NCBI GenBank assembly: GCA_930367205.1
Contig: OV884013.1
Span: 116,021,475 to 116,085,474, forward strand
Direction of reading: 5' to 3'
Origin: Acanthosoma haemorrhoidale
Lineage: Eukaryota > Arthropoda > Insecta > Hemiptera > Acanthosomatidae
DNA: 64,000 nt
Positions within the stretch are counted from its first letter, which is position 1. Each line of letters starts with the position of its first letter. The notes beneath the pieces are model-generated. The model searched no databases and had not been told where the DNA came from. It was given only the letters and a program-made list of their open reading frames with translations. The translations under genes and the position numbers were made by a program. Below, piece by piece: positions 21,543 through 31,343 of the stretch.

Positions 21543-22087
21543 ATTATATGGGACGGAAACCTCATGCCTCCCCAGTCTAGAGAAACTACTGAGAATAGAA
21601 CGAAGAATGATCTACGACCCCAAAAAGACACAAGAAGGATACAGGCTAAGATCCAACCAGGAAATCTACAAAGACACGAAAGACCTAGAAACGGACATAA
21701 GGATCAGGAGACTGAAATTACACGGAAATATGGTAAGAATGGCCCCGGAAAGGCTACACAAGGAAATATTCCAGAAAATCCGAGGATACAAAAGCTCAAG
21801 GGGATACACCAAGCAGATGAAGGAAGAAACTAGGAATAACAGACCAGGATTGTCAGGACGGAGAAAGATATAGGGAAAAGACAGGAAAAGACAGAGGGAA
21901 ATCAAGGTTCTTGTGGGAAAGAAAAAATCGAAAAAGGGAGTCGCGTGGACAGATGAAAGAAAACAAAAGCACGTAGAGATAGTGTGGGAAAAATGGAAGG
22001 AAAGGAAAAACAAAAACAAGAAAAGAACAGAAAGTAATGATATTCGCGTGGTGTTTAAGGCCTTTCCGTGACAAATAAATAAATAGG
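21543..22087 (+). mobile_element. RTE-like LINE (family C), 5'-truncated insertion with 23-bp target duplication
   Basis: A 545-bp insert bounded by a perfect 23-bp direct repeat (21,520-21,542 and 22,088-22,110) that belongs to the host LINE-B sequence. The plus strand encodes the C-terminal end of an endonuclease/RT-type LINE protein and ends in a short AATAAATAAATA tail instead of long poly(A), as RTE-clade elements do. Long target duplications are typical of target-primed reverse transcription. Confidence 0.8.
21607..21873 (+). pseudogene. RTE-like LINE ORF C-terminus
   Basis: Readable residues YDPKKTQEGYRLRSNQEIYK, then IRIRRLKLHGNMVRMAPERL, match the family pattern in which a GY-RRSN-E-Y block precedes an RRL-W-GHV-RM-RLPK block near the protein end. 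In this copy the usual Gly-His of GHV is replaced by GNM. A stop at about 21,871 precedes further basic sequence without a clear frame. Confidence 0.65.
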
Positions 22088-22480
22088 ATAAGGGAAAAAT
22101 AAGGTAAAATTTATTTGGGGTGAACCTTTATTTGGGGATCCTTTTACTAGGAAGACCTATTTGAAGGCTGGGCGAAGAAACCGAGGAGTGTGAGAGACCT
22201 CGGTAGAGGTGTAAATGTCACGGTGCAGTGGTGAGAGTCCAATGATGGGTGAGCCTAATCTAGGCATGTAGTTCATGGGTGCCCGTCAGAGGCTTGTTGT
22301 TGGTTGGCCAAGGGCTGTGATGTCCACCATTTGATCTGCTTTACCAGGTCTTGAGAGTTGTCATCATGTAGGTAGCGGTGGGGGTGTCAGGTCACGGAAT
22401 TGGGGGTTTTGGAATTGTTTCGAAGAACTTGGCCTCGGCGATGGTGGGCCTCTAACTTATCGTGGATGTCGGAAGCTCCA
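22088..22480 (-). mobile_element. LINE family B copy 3, body
   Basis: The reverse complement follows copy 1 from the C-terminal coding end (the AANKPL...TGTHHCY region, here broken) through CACCTCTACCGAGGTCTC and TAGTAAAAGGATCC to the terminus. Short indels break the frame throughout. It is the older host of the family C insertion. Confidence 0.75.
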
Positions 22481-23220
22481 AACTGATAGACCAAACTAAA
22501 ATGTAATAATGTAACATACAAAACTGTTCACACAAGTTTCTCTAGTAAGCGGCATTGATTGTTAATGAACTTGGAAATTTAAAACCACGCCCTCAGCTGT
22601 AACAAACAAGTATTTAAAAAAATATTATGGCCGATCTCAGTGTTTTTGGGGGATTTTGTTTGTAATTATGGCCTACTAAACCTTCAATATATTACCACGC
22701 AGAGGAATTTAATATTGTAATAGAAAATATTTATTTTTTTATAAACTATTTATTAACAGTTTAATCGATAATAAAATATATAATTTCGGCTTACAATATC
22801 ATAAGGGGTCCCACCATTGCTAGGAAAGACATTCTGTAAAAAAATGTTAGATAAAATTTCGTTCTTTGAAAAGGTAAATACTTCTCCCTAAAAGCATGGT
22901 ACAACCTAGTGAGGAAGGTACAGGTAAACAGGAAGATACAGGATCAAAGAGGATGTTGTGAAAGAGTCCTGGACATTTGTGGTCCCTTTGTGCGGAAAAT
23001 CCTCTCACCAAGTAGTTTATCTTCGTTGCTTGCTCTGATCTTTATAGAGTCCACAAACCGGTCAAGGTTGCCAGTGGACACAATGTTAAATTTTACCTCA
23101 TACGCGCTAGATTATGAGTTATTCACTTCAGATGTTTTAATAATTTTAATTACAAATGGCGGTACCTGGCAGTGTTTGAAGCCACACAGTGTATACGAGG
23201 TAAATATCAGATGCAATATC
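22481..23220. other. No gene seen
   Basis: AT-rich; an open frame at 22,909-23,226 has no recognisable domain or splice context and is not called. Confidence 0.35.
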
Positions 23221-23316
23221 AGCTGAGAAGTACATCAGCTGAGAGCTACATTAGCTGGCATAAACATGAGCTGAGAGCTACATTAGCTGACATAAACATC
23301 AGCTGAGAGCTACAAC
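23221..23316 (+). repeat. Short tandem repeat, 32-bp unit
   Basis: AGCTGAGAGCTACATTAGCT recurs at 23,237, 23,269 and 23,301 (spacing 32 bp), with a truncated unit at 23,221. Confidence 0.8.
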
Positions 23317-23912
23317 CGCTGAGAACATGGTTGGTGATGTAAATAAGAAAGAGATAGAAAGAATTCAAGAAAGTTGTGTGACATAAGAAGAAAAAAGATA
23401 AGAGCAATTTATATTAATTCGCCGCTTCTGAAACGCCAGTAGTGAAAGTCGCAGAGCGGGATCTTCAGATTCCTGTTACGTCAGTCACAGCTAACCGGTA
23501 ACGCAGGTTATTTTCGTTACGGGTCACCGTGCCCCTGTGGAACAGGCAGTAAAGGAACTACTAGTGGAACATAACATACATATATCGACTCGATCGTACC
23601 TTTATTGAATTGCTTCTGAAAAATCACTTTTTAAAGTTTCAAGTTTTTTCAATCTTAAATTCAATTCAAGCTATCCAGTGTTTAATAATTGAACAGGGGC
23701 TCTGTTTTTCTATTCAATGTGTGAATTAAATAAATAAAAAATGACAGGTTTTCAATCGTTACATTACAGAACCGCGCATTACACAGAATATATTTTATAA
23801 TCGATTATCGAATCGAGTACATAAAAATTAAAAATAAAACAAATTGCTAATACATATATTTCGAGCAAAACCGATGCCATATCAATAGATCCCCACCATA
23901 CTACACCAAGTA
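23317..23912. other. No gene seen
   Basis: Unclassified AT-rich sequence leading into the long inverted repeat. Confidence 0.4.
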
Positions 23913-24682
23913 TGATCTTAAAACCATTCGATGGTGGCCGGGGTTGAGTTTTTGCTATTGTTGGGCCTCACATTATTTCTTCACAACCGATTGGTGCCTC
24001 TACAGTAAATACTAGCCTATGAAAATCAATTGGATTAAATTGAGATGAGGATGAGATCAAGAAAGCTCATTCTCTCCAAGGACTGTCTAAACCTTCCACA
24101 ATCCTTAGGAATTGAACCCAGGTTTCAATAATTAGTAGTCAGGCGCGCTAAACGTTAAATACAGGCATGGAATTAGTGCACAGGCATTGGATTCTGTCAC
24201 TAAAGCAAGAGGCAAGGCCCGGCTGCTTACACAGATTCAAACAACTCGCAGAATATATAAAATCTATTTTTTATTTTTTTTATTTAACATCGTATCTATG
24301 GTCTGTCGCCCAAAAGACTGTTTTTATCGCTGGTTTGTATTTTCCTCCGCCAAACAAAAAAATTAGTAGAAAATTTGAGTTTGATATCTGTCCAACAACG
24401 GTCAGCAATAAAAAATGTCCGGGATTGGTCGTTCCGTTGTCGAGGAGCGGTTACTCTAAATACGGAAGTCACCTTTGAAACTCCGGTTCGGTTCTAAAAT
24501 TAGTCCCAAGAGTGGCACGGAGAGATTTTGAAAGTAGCGAGACTGGTTAACAGAATTAACATATTGATTTACTTTAAATCGCCCGCTTAAATACTTAAAT
24601 CTCAGATTGGATTCTACCGTTCAATTAGCGGTTGCAAAGACCAAAAGACCTCAACGAGTCACTATAATTGGGAACGTAATTC
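23913..24682 (+). repeat. Long inverted repeat, left arm (770 bp)
   Basis: Its reverse complement is found at 26,132-26,893 with only scattered mismatches by eye. The arm starts TGATCTTAAAACCATTCG and ends GGGAACGTAATTC. It carries an inverted tRNA-like SINE head near 24,112-24,150 (GGAATTGAACCC is the reversed B box). Open frames in both arms (24,167-24,478 and the mirror 26,308-26,619) are stop-poor by chance and do not match a known protein. The structure could be a foldback element or an inverted duplication. Confidence 0.85.
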
Positions 24683-26131
24683 ACAAAATGTTTTTGTTGT
24701 TATTTTTTTTTCTCAAGATTCTCAGGAAAATCTATTTACAAATTATTTTTTGTTGTTACTTATATAGATTTACTTCAAATGTGTACAATTGTATTGTGAA
24801 TATAATAGCTCCCACGGGGTGCAAAAAAACCCCAGTTCTTCTGTATTACTAGGTAATTTAAAAAATAAAGAAGAATTTAGAATTGAAAATATTTAGCAAA
24901 AATCGTATTGAAATTGACCCCCAAACGACGGTAAATCCACCATGTTTTGTAATATTTTTGAATCATAAGTAGCTTCTGCGCTATCTAGAGTCATGCAGAG
25001 TGACTCAAGATCATTTTGAAAGTGGAACCTCTCTCTTTGGGTCGGCAATAACTGACAATTTCACATTTGATATCAGGCTTAAATATTTCACTAACGTCAA
25101 TGTAAATAAATACATGTTAAATTTCCATCTTGTTGAGAAGATACCATTATTTAATAACCCAGTTTCATCAACCTGAATTGAGAGAGCCCCTGCCGTTGAA
25201 ACTCACACCAAATTCCTGCCCATAGCTATCCAAGAACTATGAGATAACTTGCTTACCGGCTCACGCATCTATTGACATCGCCCAATCTATCATTACGCCT
25301 TAAGCTAATGATGAGAGTGTAGTCAGGCCTGCTCTGCTGTATGGTGCACCGCTGTTTCGACATCTAACGTATACGACAGCTCGGCGACTCCAACAATTTC
25401 AGAACGGAATCCTCATGAAAGTGGTCAGACAGACTACATCTAAGCAGCGGAGAAACAGATAATTACAGGAGGACTTTGAGCTGCCTACGGTGGATGAATT
25501 GCCGTAGACATAGCAAATTCTTTGACTCCCTATAACACATGACAAATCCCGTGTTCTGTTCCCCCATCGATGGAGGCAAGCAGTCGAGGCAGGAACGTTG
25601 TAGTTTCTAAGTTTAGTTTTTTCCTTATTGCAACCCGAAGGTGAGCCCCATCACCTAGTCCAGTCTATTGTTTTTGTAATTTTAACTATAAAACGAAAAA
25701 TGTTTGTAATTCTACCCTCCTTCAAATGCATGTTATGCTATGCAGGAAAAGGAGCCATAAATCTGTAAATATATTCATGCTATTGTTCATTTGTTAAAAA
25801 AAAAAAGATAATTTATCCACACTTGGCGGTATGGCACTTTTAACAATTACTTTTTCAGTTTTATAAATGAAGCATTATAAATCAACACATTAAAGAAATG
25901 ATAGATAAAGTAGACAAATAAAGGCAATAAACATTATTGTCTGATAGAAACTTATATATTATCTTTATGGATAAATTATAATATATGTACTTTGCTGAAA
26001 ATAAAGGTTTATCAAAAATTCTGATTATTGATTATTCAATATGCATCTGGCTGACTATTGAGACTGTTCAATGTTGAAAATGGAGATGAATAGACACTGC
26101 AATTATGTTTACTCTTATTCGAATCATCACC
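24683..26131. other. Central spacer of the long inverted repeat
   Basis: About 1.45 kb. It holds a LINE family A copy (25,270-25,806) and otherwise AT-rich sequence with no transposase, RT or other function that could mobilise the arms. Confidence 0.6.
25270..25806 (+). mobile_element. LINE family A, copy 3 (inside the inverted repeat spacer)
   Basis: Starts in the region after the RT core (VVRPALLYGAPLFRHLTYTT, RRLQQFQNGILMKVVRQTT), goes through FELPTVDEL and the damaged end near 25,540-25,605, and then the 3' UTR CGAAGGTGAGCCCCATCACC, CTACCCTCCTTCAAATGCA and poly(A) at 25,795-25,806. Frame changes and stops make it a pseudogene. Similarity to the LINE-B segment SALLFGTPLFRFL shows that families A and B are related in coding sequence but not in 3' UTR. 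Confidence 0.75.
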
Positions 26132-26893
26132 GAATTACGTTCCCAATTATAGTGACTCTTTGAGGTCTTTTGGTCTTTGCAACCGCTGATTGAACGGTAG
26201 ACATCCAATCTGAGATTTAAGTATTTAAGCGGGCGATTTAAAGTAAATCAATATGTTAATTCTGTTAACCAGTCTCGCTACTTTCAAAATCTCTCTTGGG
26301 ACTAATTTTAGAACCGAACCGGAGTTTCAAAGGTGACTTCCGTATTTAGAGTAACCGCTCCTCGACAACGGAACGACCAATCCCGGACATTTTTTATTGC
26401 TGACCGTTGTTGGACAGATATCAAACTCAAATTTTCTACTAATTTTTTTTGTTTGGCGGAGGAAAATACAAAGAAACGATAAAAACAGTCTTTTGGGCGA
26501 TAGATCATAGATACGATGTTAAATAAAAAAAATAAAAAATAGATTTTATATATTCTGCGAGTTGTTTGAATCTGTGTAAGCAGCCGGGCCTTGCCTCTTG
26601 CTTTAGTGACAGAATCCAATGCCTGTGCACTAATTCCATGCCTGTATTTAACGTTTAGCGCGCCTGACTACTAATTATTGAAACCTGGGTTCAATTCCTA
26701 AGGATTGTGGAAGGTTTAGACAGTCCTTGGATAGAATGAGCTTCCTTGATCTCATCCTCATCTCAATTTAATCCCATTAATTTTCATAGGCTAGTATTTA
26801 CTGTAGAGGAACCAATCGGTTGTGAAGAAATAATATGAGGCCCAACAATAGCAAAAACTCAACCCCGGCCACCATCGAATGGTTTTAAGATCA
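26132..26893 (-). repeat. Long inverted repeat, right arm (762 bp)
   Basis: Mirror of 23,913-24,682. It displays the SINE-like B box in forward orientation (GGGTTCAATTCC at 26,687-26,698), preceded by TTTAGCGCGCCTGACTAC. Transcription through both arms would give a hairpin RNA. Confidence 0.85.
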
Positions 26894-27299
26894 GCACTAT
26901 TTCTTGACCTCGGCTCCTCTTTAAGTCTTAAGCCTTTGGGCGTTTGAAGGGCTTCTTAAGGCAGTTTTCTCACCAGGAGTTCACCATTTGAAGGTTTTCA
27001 CAATAGGTCTTCCACCTTCCGGTGCGTTGGCATAATTCACAGGAGAAAATTCTTCGAGTTTTTACGCACAAAGTATATTCCCAACTCAGGGAGTAAAGGT
27101 TAGAAATTATATAACAAAAAACATTTCAACAATAGAAAAAAGAAAAATAAGGAAAAATAAAAACGGGGAGGCTATTAGTCAATTTGTACAAATCATAGAG
27201 CTTTTGCATGGTACGGTACGGGCCTGAAACGATCCACTCTGACTAAAATAACAATTTTTTTTTATCCTGTCTGGAGGTAGAATAGAAACAAAAATCATC
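26894..27299. other. No gene seen
   Basis: Unclassified sequence between the inverted repeat and the minisatellite. Confidence 0.4.
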
Positions 27300-27860
27300 A
27301 TCATACTTTAATCGACGCAAGGGATATACTTTAGGTAGAGATCATACTTTAATCGACACAAGGGATATACTTTAGGTAAAGATCATACTTTAATCGACAC
27401 AAGCGATTGACTTTAGGTAAACATCTTCCTTTAATCGACGCAAGCAAAATACTTTAGGGAAAACCCATACTTTAATCGACACAAGCCATAGATTTTAGGT
27501 ACACCTATTCCTTTAATCAACACAAGCCATAGATTTTAGGTACACCTATTCCTTTAATCGACACAAGCCATAGATTTTAGGTACACCTATTCCTTTAATC
27601 GACACAAGCCATAGATTTTAGGGACACCTATTCCTTTAATCGACACAAGCCATAGATTTTAGGTACACCTATTCCTTTAATCGACACAAGCCATAGATTT
27701 TAGGTACACCTATTCCTTTAATCGACACAAGCCATAGATTTTAGGTACACCTATTCCTTTAATCGACACAAGCCATAGATTTTAGGTACACCTATTCCTT
27801 TAATCGACACAAGCCATAAATTTTAGGTACACCTATTCCTTTAATCGACACAAGCGTTCA
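27300..27860 (+). repeat. Minisatellite, 41-bp unit, about 13-14 copies
   Basis: Consensus blocks CCTTTAATCGACACAAGCCA and TAGATTTTAGGTACACCTAT repeat every 41 bp. The first four or five units (27,300-27,500) are diverged from one another (CATACTTTAATCGACGCAAG type), and the last nine are almost identical, so expansion was directional and recent at the right end. It is non-coding. Confidence 0.9.
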
Positions 27861-28530
27861 AAAAGATCCAGATGGAGTGTTCAGTGCCTCGTTCTTGGAA
27901 CTGTTGTGTAACGAGTGGGAGTTAAATAGCCGATGATGTTATGTTATGTAAATACACAAATGAGCACGTGGTGGAAGATCCTGGTTCTCAAGAGGTCAGC
28001 AATTACCTACACGTAAGTATTTGTGCAAGTGAGCGCTACCTCAAGGCCTTCATCAGCTGTTTAATAGACCTTCTCGTCCGGAGTATACCAAACACTGTGT
28101 GCATTCGAAGGGCCTTCGAATACAAAATAGAAGTTTTTTTTCCAACAAAGCCAAGAATTGCTGCATCTGACTTCATAGGTTTTTTTGTCAGGCGTTTAAA
28201 TACACCGCCAGAGGCGTCGTCATCTCCCGTCTTTTACTTGGTTTTTTCAAAACGGATTCACTAAATAGTTTACAATAAAACGTACGTAAAATTTAACATT
28301 TTAAAATCATGGAGAGGATTTCACTACACACAAACCTTTATATTTTCAAATTTGACAGAAATATGTATAATATTTTAGATCCCCTTTCCCTACTACCAAA
28401 AGTGTCACAAGTCATAAATATTCAATATTATCAGGCTGGAGCTCTTTCGGTTTGTAAAAAGAAACTATAAGAACAAAGAGGGCATATTACGTCCCCCAAT
28501 CCCTGTGGAAGTTGTAGGTCATTTATCTAC
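27861..28530. other. No confident gene
   Basis: A plus-strand frame (27,941-28,264) has no recognised domain. Positions 28,030-28,220 are GC-richer with short palindromes (CCTTCGAATGC region near 28,103-28,125). I cannot assign it. Confidence 0.3.
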
Positions 28531-28532
28531 AG

Positions 28533-28852
28533 CAGAAGGGGCTGGAGCAGAACTGCATACCTGCCTCGTGACTTCATGGAAGTCACTGATGGTACCCGGT
28601 TATTTTTAAGTAAGCAACCGCATCCTTCCAAGACCTCCCTACTTCCCAGAATCTTATCCTTTTCTTATACATATATGTCTCAGCTTTAGCCCCAGACCAC
28701 ACTTGTGCCTAGACATTCCACCCAGTATGTAGTAACGTAACTCTTAATATTTGTATATACCAGTGTTTTGCTTGTACTTCATAACAAAGCTTTTCTTTCT
28801 TTTCTTTTAACAAGACTCTCCTCAACAAATATTATTTAACAGCTGGTTTACA
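28533..28852 (+). repeat. LTR-like repeat P, copy 1 (5'-truncated)
   Basis: Shares with five other copies AGAAGGGGC, the hairpin GTGACTTCATGGAAGTCAC (28,568-28,586), CAACCGCATCC, CTTTAGCCCCAGACCACAC, a TTGTATATACCAGTGTTTTG block and the end ATTATTTAAC. Full copies start AGTTTTATAATGCT and carry AATAAAGCTTT, so the unit may be a solo LTR of a Ty3/gypsy-type element, but I see no linked internal region. Confidence 0.75.
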
Positions 28853-29990
28853 GTCATAGTGAATGTACGATTCGCTGCCTTCTAGATCTTGAATGGAGTT
28901 GACATAATATAATTCTTAGAAGTCCTCTTTGAATATTTCTTCCAGTCTCATCGAGTTTAAGCAGTTCATGAATCTATTAGGACTGAAAGTCAAAAGTCCT
29001 AAAGATAAAAAAAAAGACTAAGACTGGAAATGTGGAGTCAATGCCCCCTTTAGACACGGATCCGATATGGACGAATTTCCACAGGGCTGTGGTGGCGTAA
29101 GGAAAGCTTGGCTTTTCTAACCATTACAGGCTGCTATGAACCTTTTTGGGTACCAGCTCAAACTGAACAGTACAATTATATCTAACAAATATCTTTGAAA
29201 TCCTTTTAAAGCTACAATTTTTAATATGCCCTTAACCTAGGCTAAAAATGAGAACTTAAAATTCTTGGGCATCCACTAAGCTTAATCGACATAACCCGGC
29301 GTAAGCCCTACCGGTTCGGAAGTAAAGCGCGTCGTGCACACGGTGAACAACTCGTTTACTTTGTAATGAAAATCCTTTTGGCTCTGCTGTTATTAAACAT
29401 ATTACATGCCTAAGTGAATTCGTTCCTTTATCTTTAGGCTTGAGCTGATGAAACAGAAATGTTAGATTTCCATATAATTCATTAATGGATACTGCGTATG
29501 TCTGCTAACAAGAGAAAATAAAGTTGATGGTAATAATAAATCATATTAATAATCAGTAACAAAGCTTTGGTTCAAAAGAATAAAAAGTGGTATATATATT
29601 TCGCTAATGACTATATACACCTACCATTGTTTTCTTGTTATCAGAACCAAAGGCAGGCAATCCTACTATATCACCAATCAATTAAAAATGTTTTAAAACT
29701 CCAAAAACTCTCTTTCATCGATCTAAGCCACTAGCCCGGTAAATTCGTCCACTCATTAAACAGTCAGAGTTATCTATCAACTCCGAATAAAGATTAGATA
29801 ATTTTGTGTAAGGATATCTATCTTTATTTAACACCATTGCATGCTTTAAAATCTGAAGCTTTTTACTGTTAAGCACGCAATGCTGGACTTTGCCAAGACC
29901 AAAGGCACAAGTTCAATAGACATTTTTCATTCACTGACACTTCCGAGCTCTTCTCTGTTCCGCTAACCACATAAGGAAGGAAGAATCTTA
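28853..29990. other. No gene seen
   Basis: AT-rich spacer between two P repeats; nothing supported. Confidence 0.4.
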
Positions 29991-29994
29991 AGTT

Positions 29995-30350
29995 TTATAA
30001 TGCTAAGAATATTATAATGCTAATATTATAAATAATGCTAAAAGTAGAAGGGGCTTGAGCAGACCTGTATACCTGCCGCGTGACTTCATGGAAGTCACTG
30101 ATGGTTCCATGTTATTTTTAAGTAAGCAACCGCATCCCTCCAAGACCTCCCTACGTCCCAGAATCTTATCCTTTTCTTATACGTATTTGTCCCAGGCTTT
30201 AGCCTCAGACCCCACTCGTCCCTAGACATTCCACCTAATATGTAGTAACGTTGCTCTTAATATTTGTATATACCAGTGTTTTGCTTGTACTTCATAATAA
30301 AGCTTTGCCTTCTTTACTTTTAAAAGGCTTACCCCTACAAAGATTATTTA
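29995..30350 (+). repeat. LTR-like repeat P, copy 2 (full length)
   Basis: Starts AGTTTTATAATGCTAAG, includes alternating TATTATAATGCT repeats, AGAAGGGGCTTGAGCAG, the GTGACTTCATGGAAGTCAC hairpin, ATAATAAAGCTTTGC and ends ATTATTTAAC. Flanking CTTA and TTTA might be a degenerate 4-bp target duplication. Confidence 0.75.
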
Positions 30351-30440
30351 ACTTTACACTTTACTCGGTTTTTTGTTCGAAACTAGAAACTCTCCCGTTT
30401 TCACCCCCAGTGACTGCCTATCTATTTGGAGGACACAGTA

Positions 30441-30812
30441 TATACAATATGACATGATTAATAATGATAAATTAACTATTTGTTATAAAAAAAAATTAGT
30501 AGGTGTAATAATGGATTGTTATTGTATTGGGTCCTTAGTGGACTGTAATTACAATACAAAGAATCAATTAATAAATATATTTATTTGTACCGTTAGTGTT
30601 TTACTATAATTTTATACAAGTAAAAAATACAGCAATAGTAAAATTTAAAGGTTTTAATATATTGTTTGCTTGAGTCTCTGTTATATGGGCTGGCCTAGAT
30701 AATTGCAGATTATCATATCTTCTCTTTGTGAGTTCTTCTATGTGATGAGATATTGGGGCCATCAGCAATTTTGTAAATTTGGCTTCGTTTCGCATATATA
30801 CGATTGTACATA
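30441..30812 (+). repeat. Flank repeat F, left copy
   Basis: About 372 bp starting TATACAATATGACATGATTA and ending GATTGTACATA, directly abutting the gypsy LTR. The same sequence, differing at about a dozen bases by eye, follows the other LTR at 36,180-36,553. A minus-strand frame common to both copies (HHIEELTKRRYDN...) differs mostly at amino-acid-changing positions, so I see no sign of coding constraint. Confidence 0.85.
30809..30812. repeat. Putative target-site duplication (CATA), left
   Basis: CATA precedes the LTR here and TATA follows the other LTR (36,180-36,183). A 4-bp YRYR site with one mismatch fits this class; the related mini-element at 39.7 kb has a perfect TACA pair. Confidence 0.5.
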
Positions 30813-30997
30813 AGTTAACGATCGTCAACGAAAAACGAGAAGAAAAAGGAAAGAGGTTGAATGCAGTTACTGAACGAGAGTTGTCACAAGACTGTTTTTA
30901 TTTGAGCCTTTTAAAGCCTCTCTAAATACATTCGGGATGTTTACATCCCGATGACTTAAGGATTAGGCTGGCTGCCTACGACGTCCGAACCTTAACT
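30813..30997 (-). repeat. 3' LTR of the Ty3/gypsy element
   Basis: A 185-bp LTR that begins AGTTAA and ends TTAACT. It differs from the 5' LTR (35,996-36,179) by one substitution and one 1-bp indel. On the sense (minus) strand it contains a perfect 8-bp-stem hairpin (30,932-30,951, TCGGGATG/CATCCCGA) and, downstream of it, AAATAAAAACAG as the likely polyadenylation signal. Confidence 0.95.
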
Positions 30998-31010
30998 CCC
31001 CCCTGCCAGT
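30998..31010 (-). promoter_or_regulatory. Polypurine tract (second-strand primer)
   Basis: Immediately inside the 3' LTR the sense strand reads CTGGCAGGGGGG before the LTR's AGTTAA. A purine run in this place resists RNase H and primes plus-strand DNA synthesis. The mini-element at 39.7 kb has the equivalent CTGGTGGGGGGG. Confidence 0.85.
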
Positions 31011-31343
31011 TTACGCATATCTCTTCGTAAACTCCAAGGTCCGCCGCACGCAGCACACAGCCTGTAATCCCTTACATCACGTTTACGGTCTAATATATTC
31101 ACAGTCCACACAAAAAAACAGGACACAAAGAAAAGAGATAATACAGAAATAAAACAAAAATAATAATAACAAAAAATAATGCATTCGCCCTGGACCCGGT
31201 GGCTGCCAGGTAAAAAAAAAAAAATGGAACATCCACAATATAAATAATGAAAACAAAAACTCTCTCTGAGCAGCACATGTGAAGTATATGATTCCGGATC
31301 GGTTGCATCGTATCAGATCGAGGGCACACCATCTTACGCACAT
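31011..31343. other. Untranslated 3' internal region of the gypsy element
   Basis: Between the integrase stop and the polypurine tract. Minus-strand frames here are short, overlap each other and lack an envelope signature (no signal peptide with furin site and anchor), so I call no gene. Confidence 0.6.

Noticed and set aside
21853..22074. Hydrophobic Phe/Ser/Leu-rich minus-strand frames (21,666-22,074)
   Set aside because: Antisense of the A/G-rich coding tail of the RTE-like LINE; low complexity.
24167..24478. Plus-strand 103-codon frame, mirrored at 26,308-26,619
   Set aside because: It is the same inverted repeat arm read in opposite senses; no known domain and small indel-free length by chance.
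27941..28264. 107-codon plus-strand frame
   Set aside because: No domain, no splice signals, no homologous copy in the window; length possible by chance.
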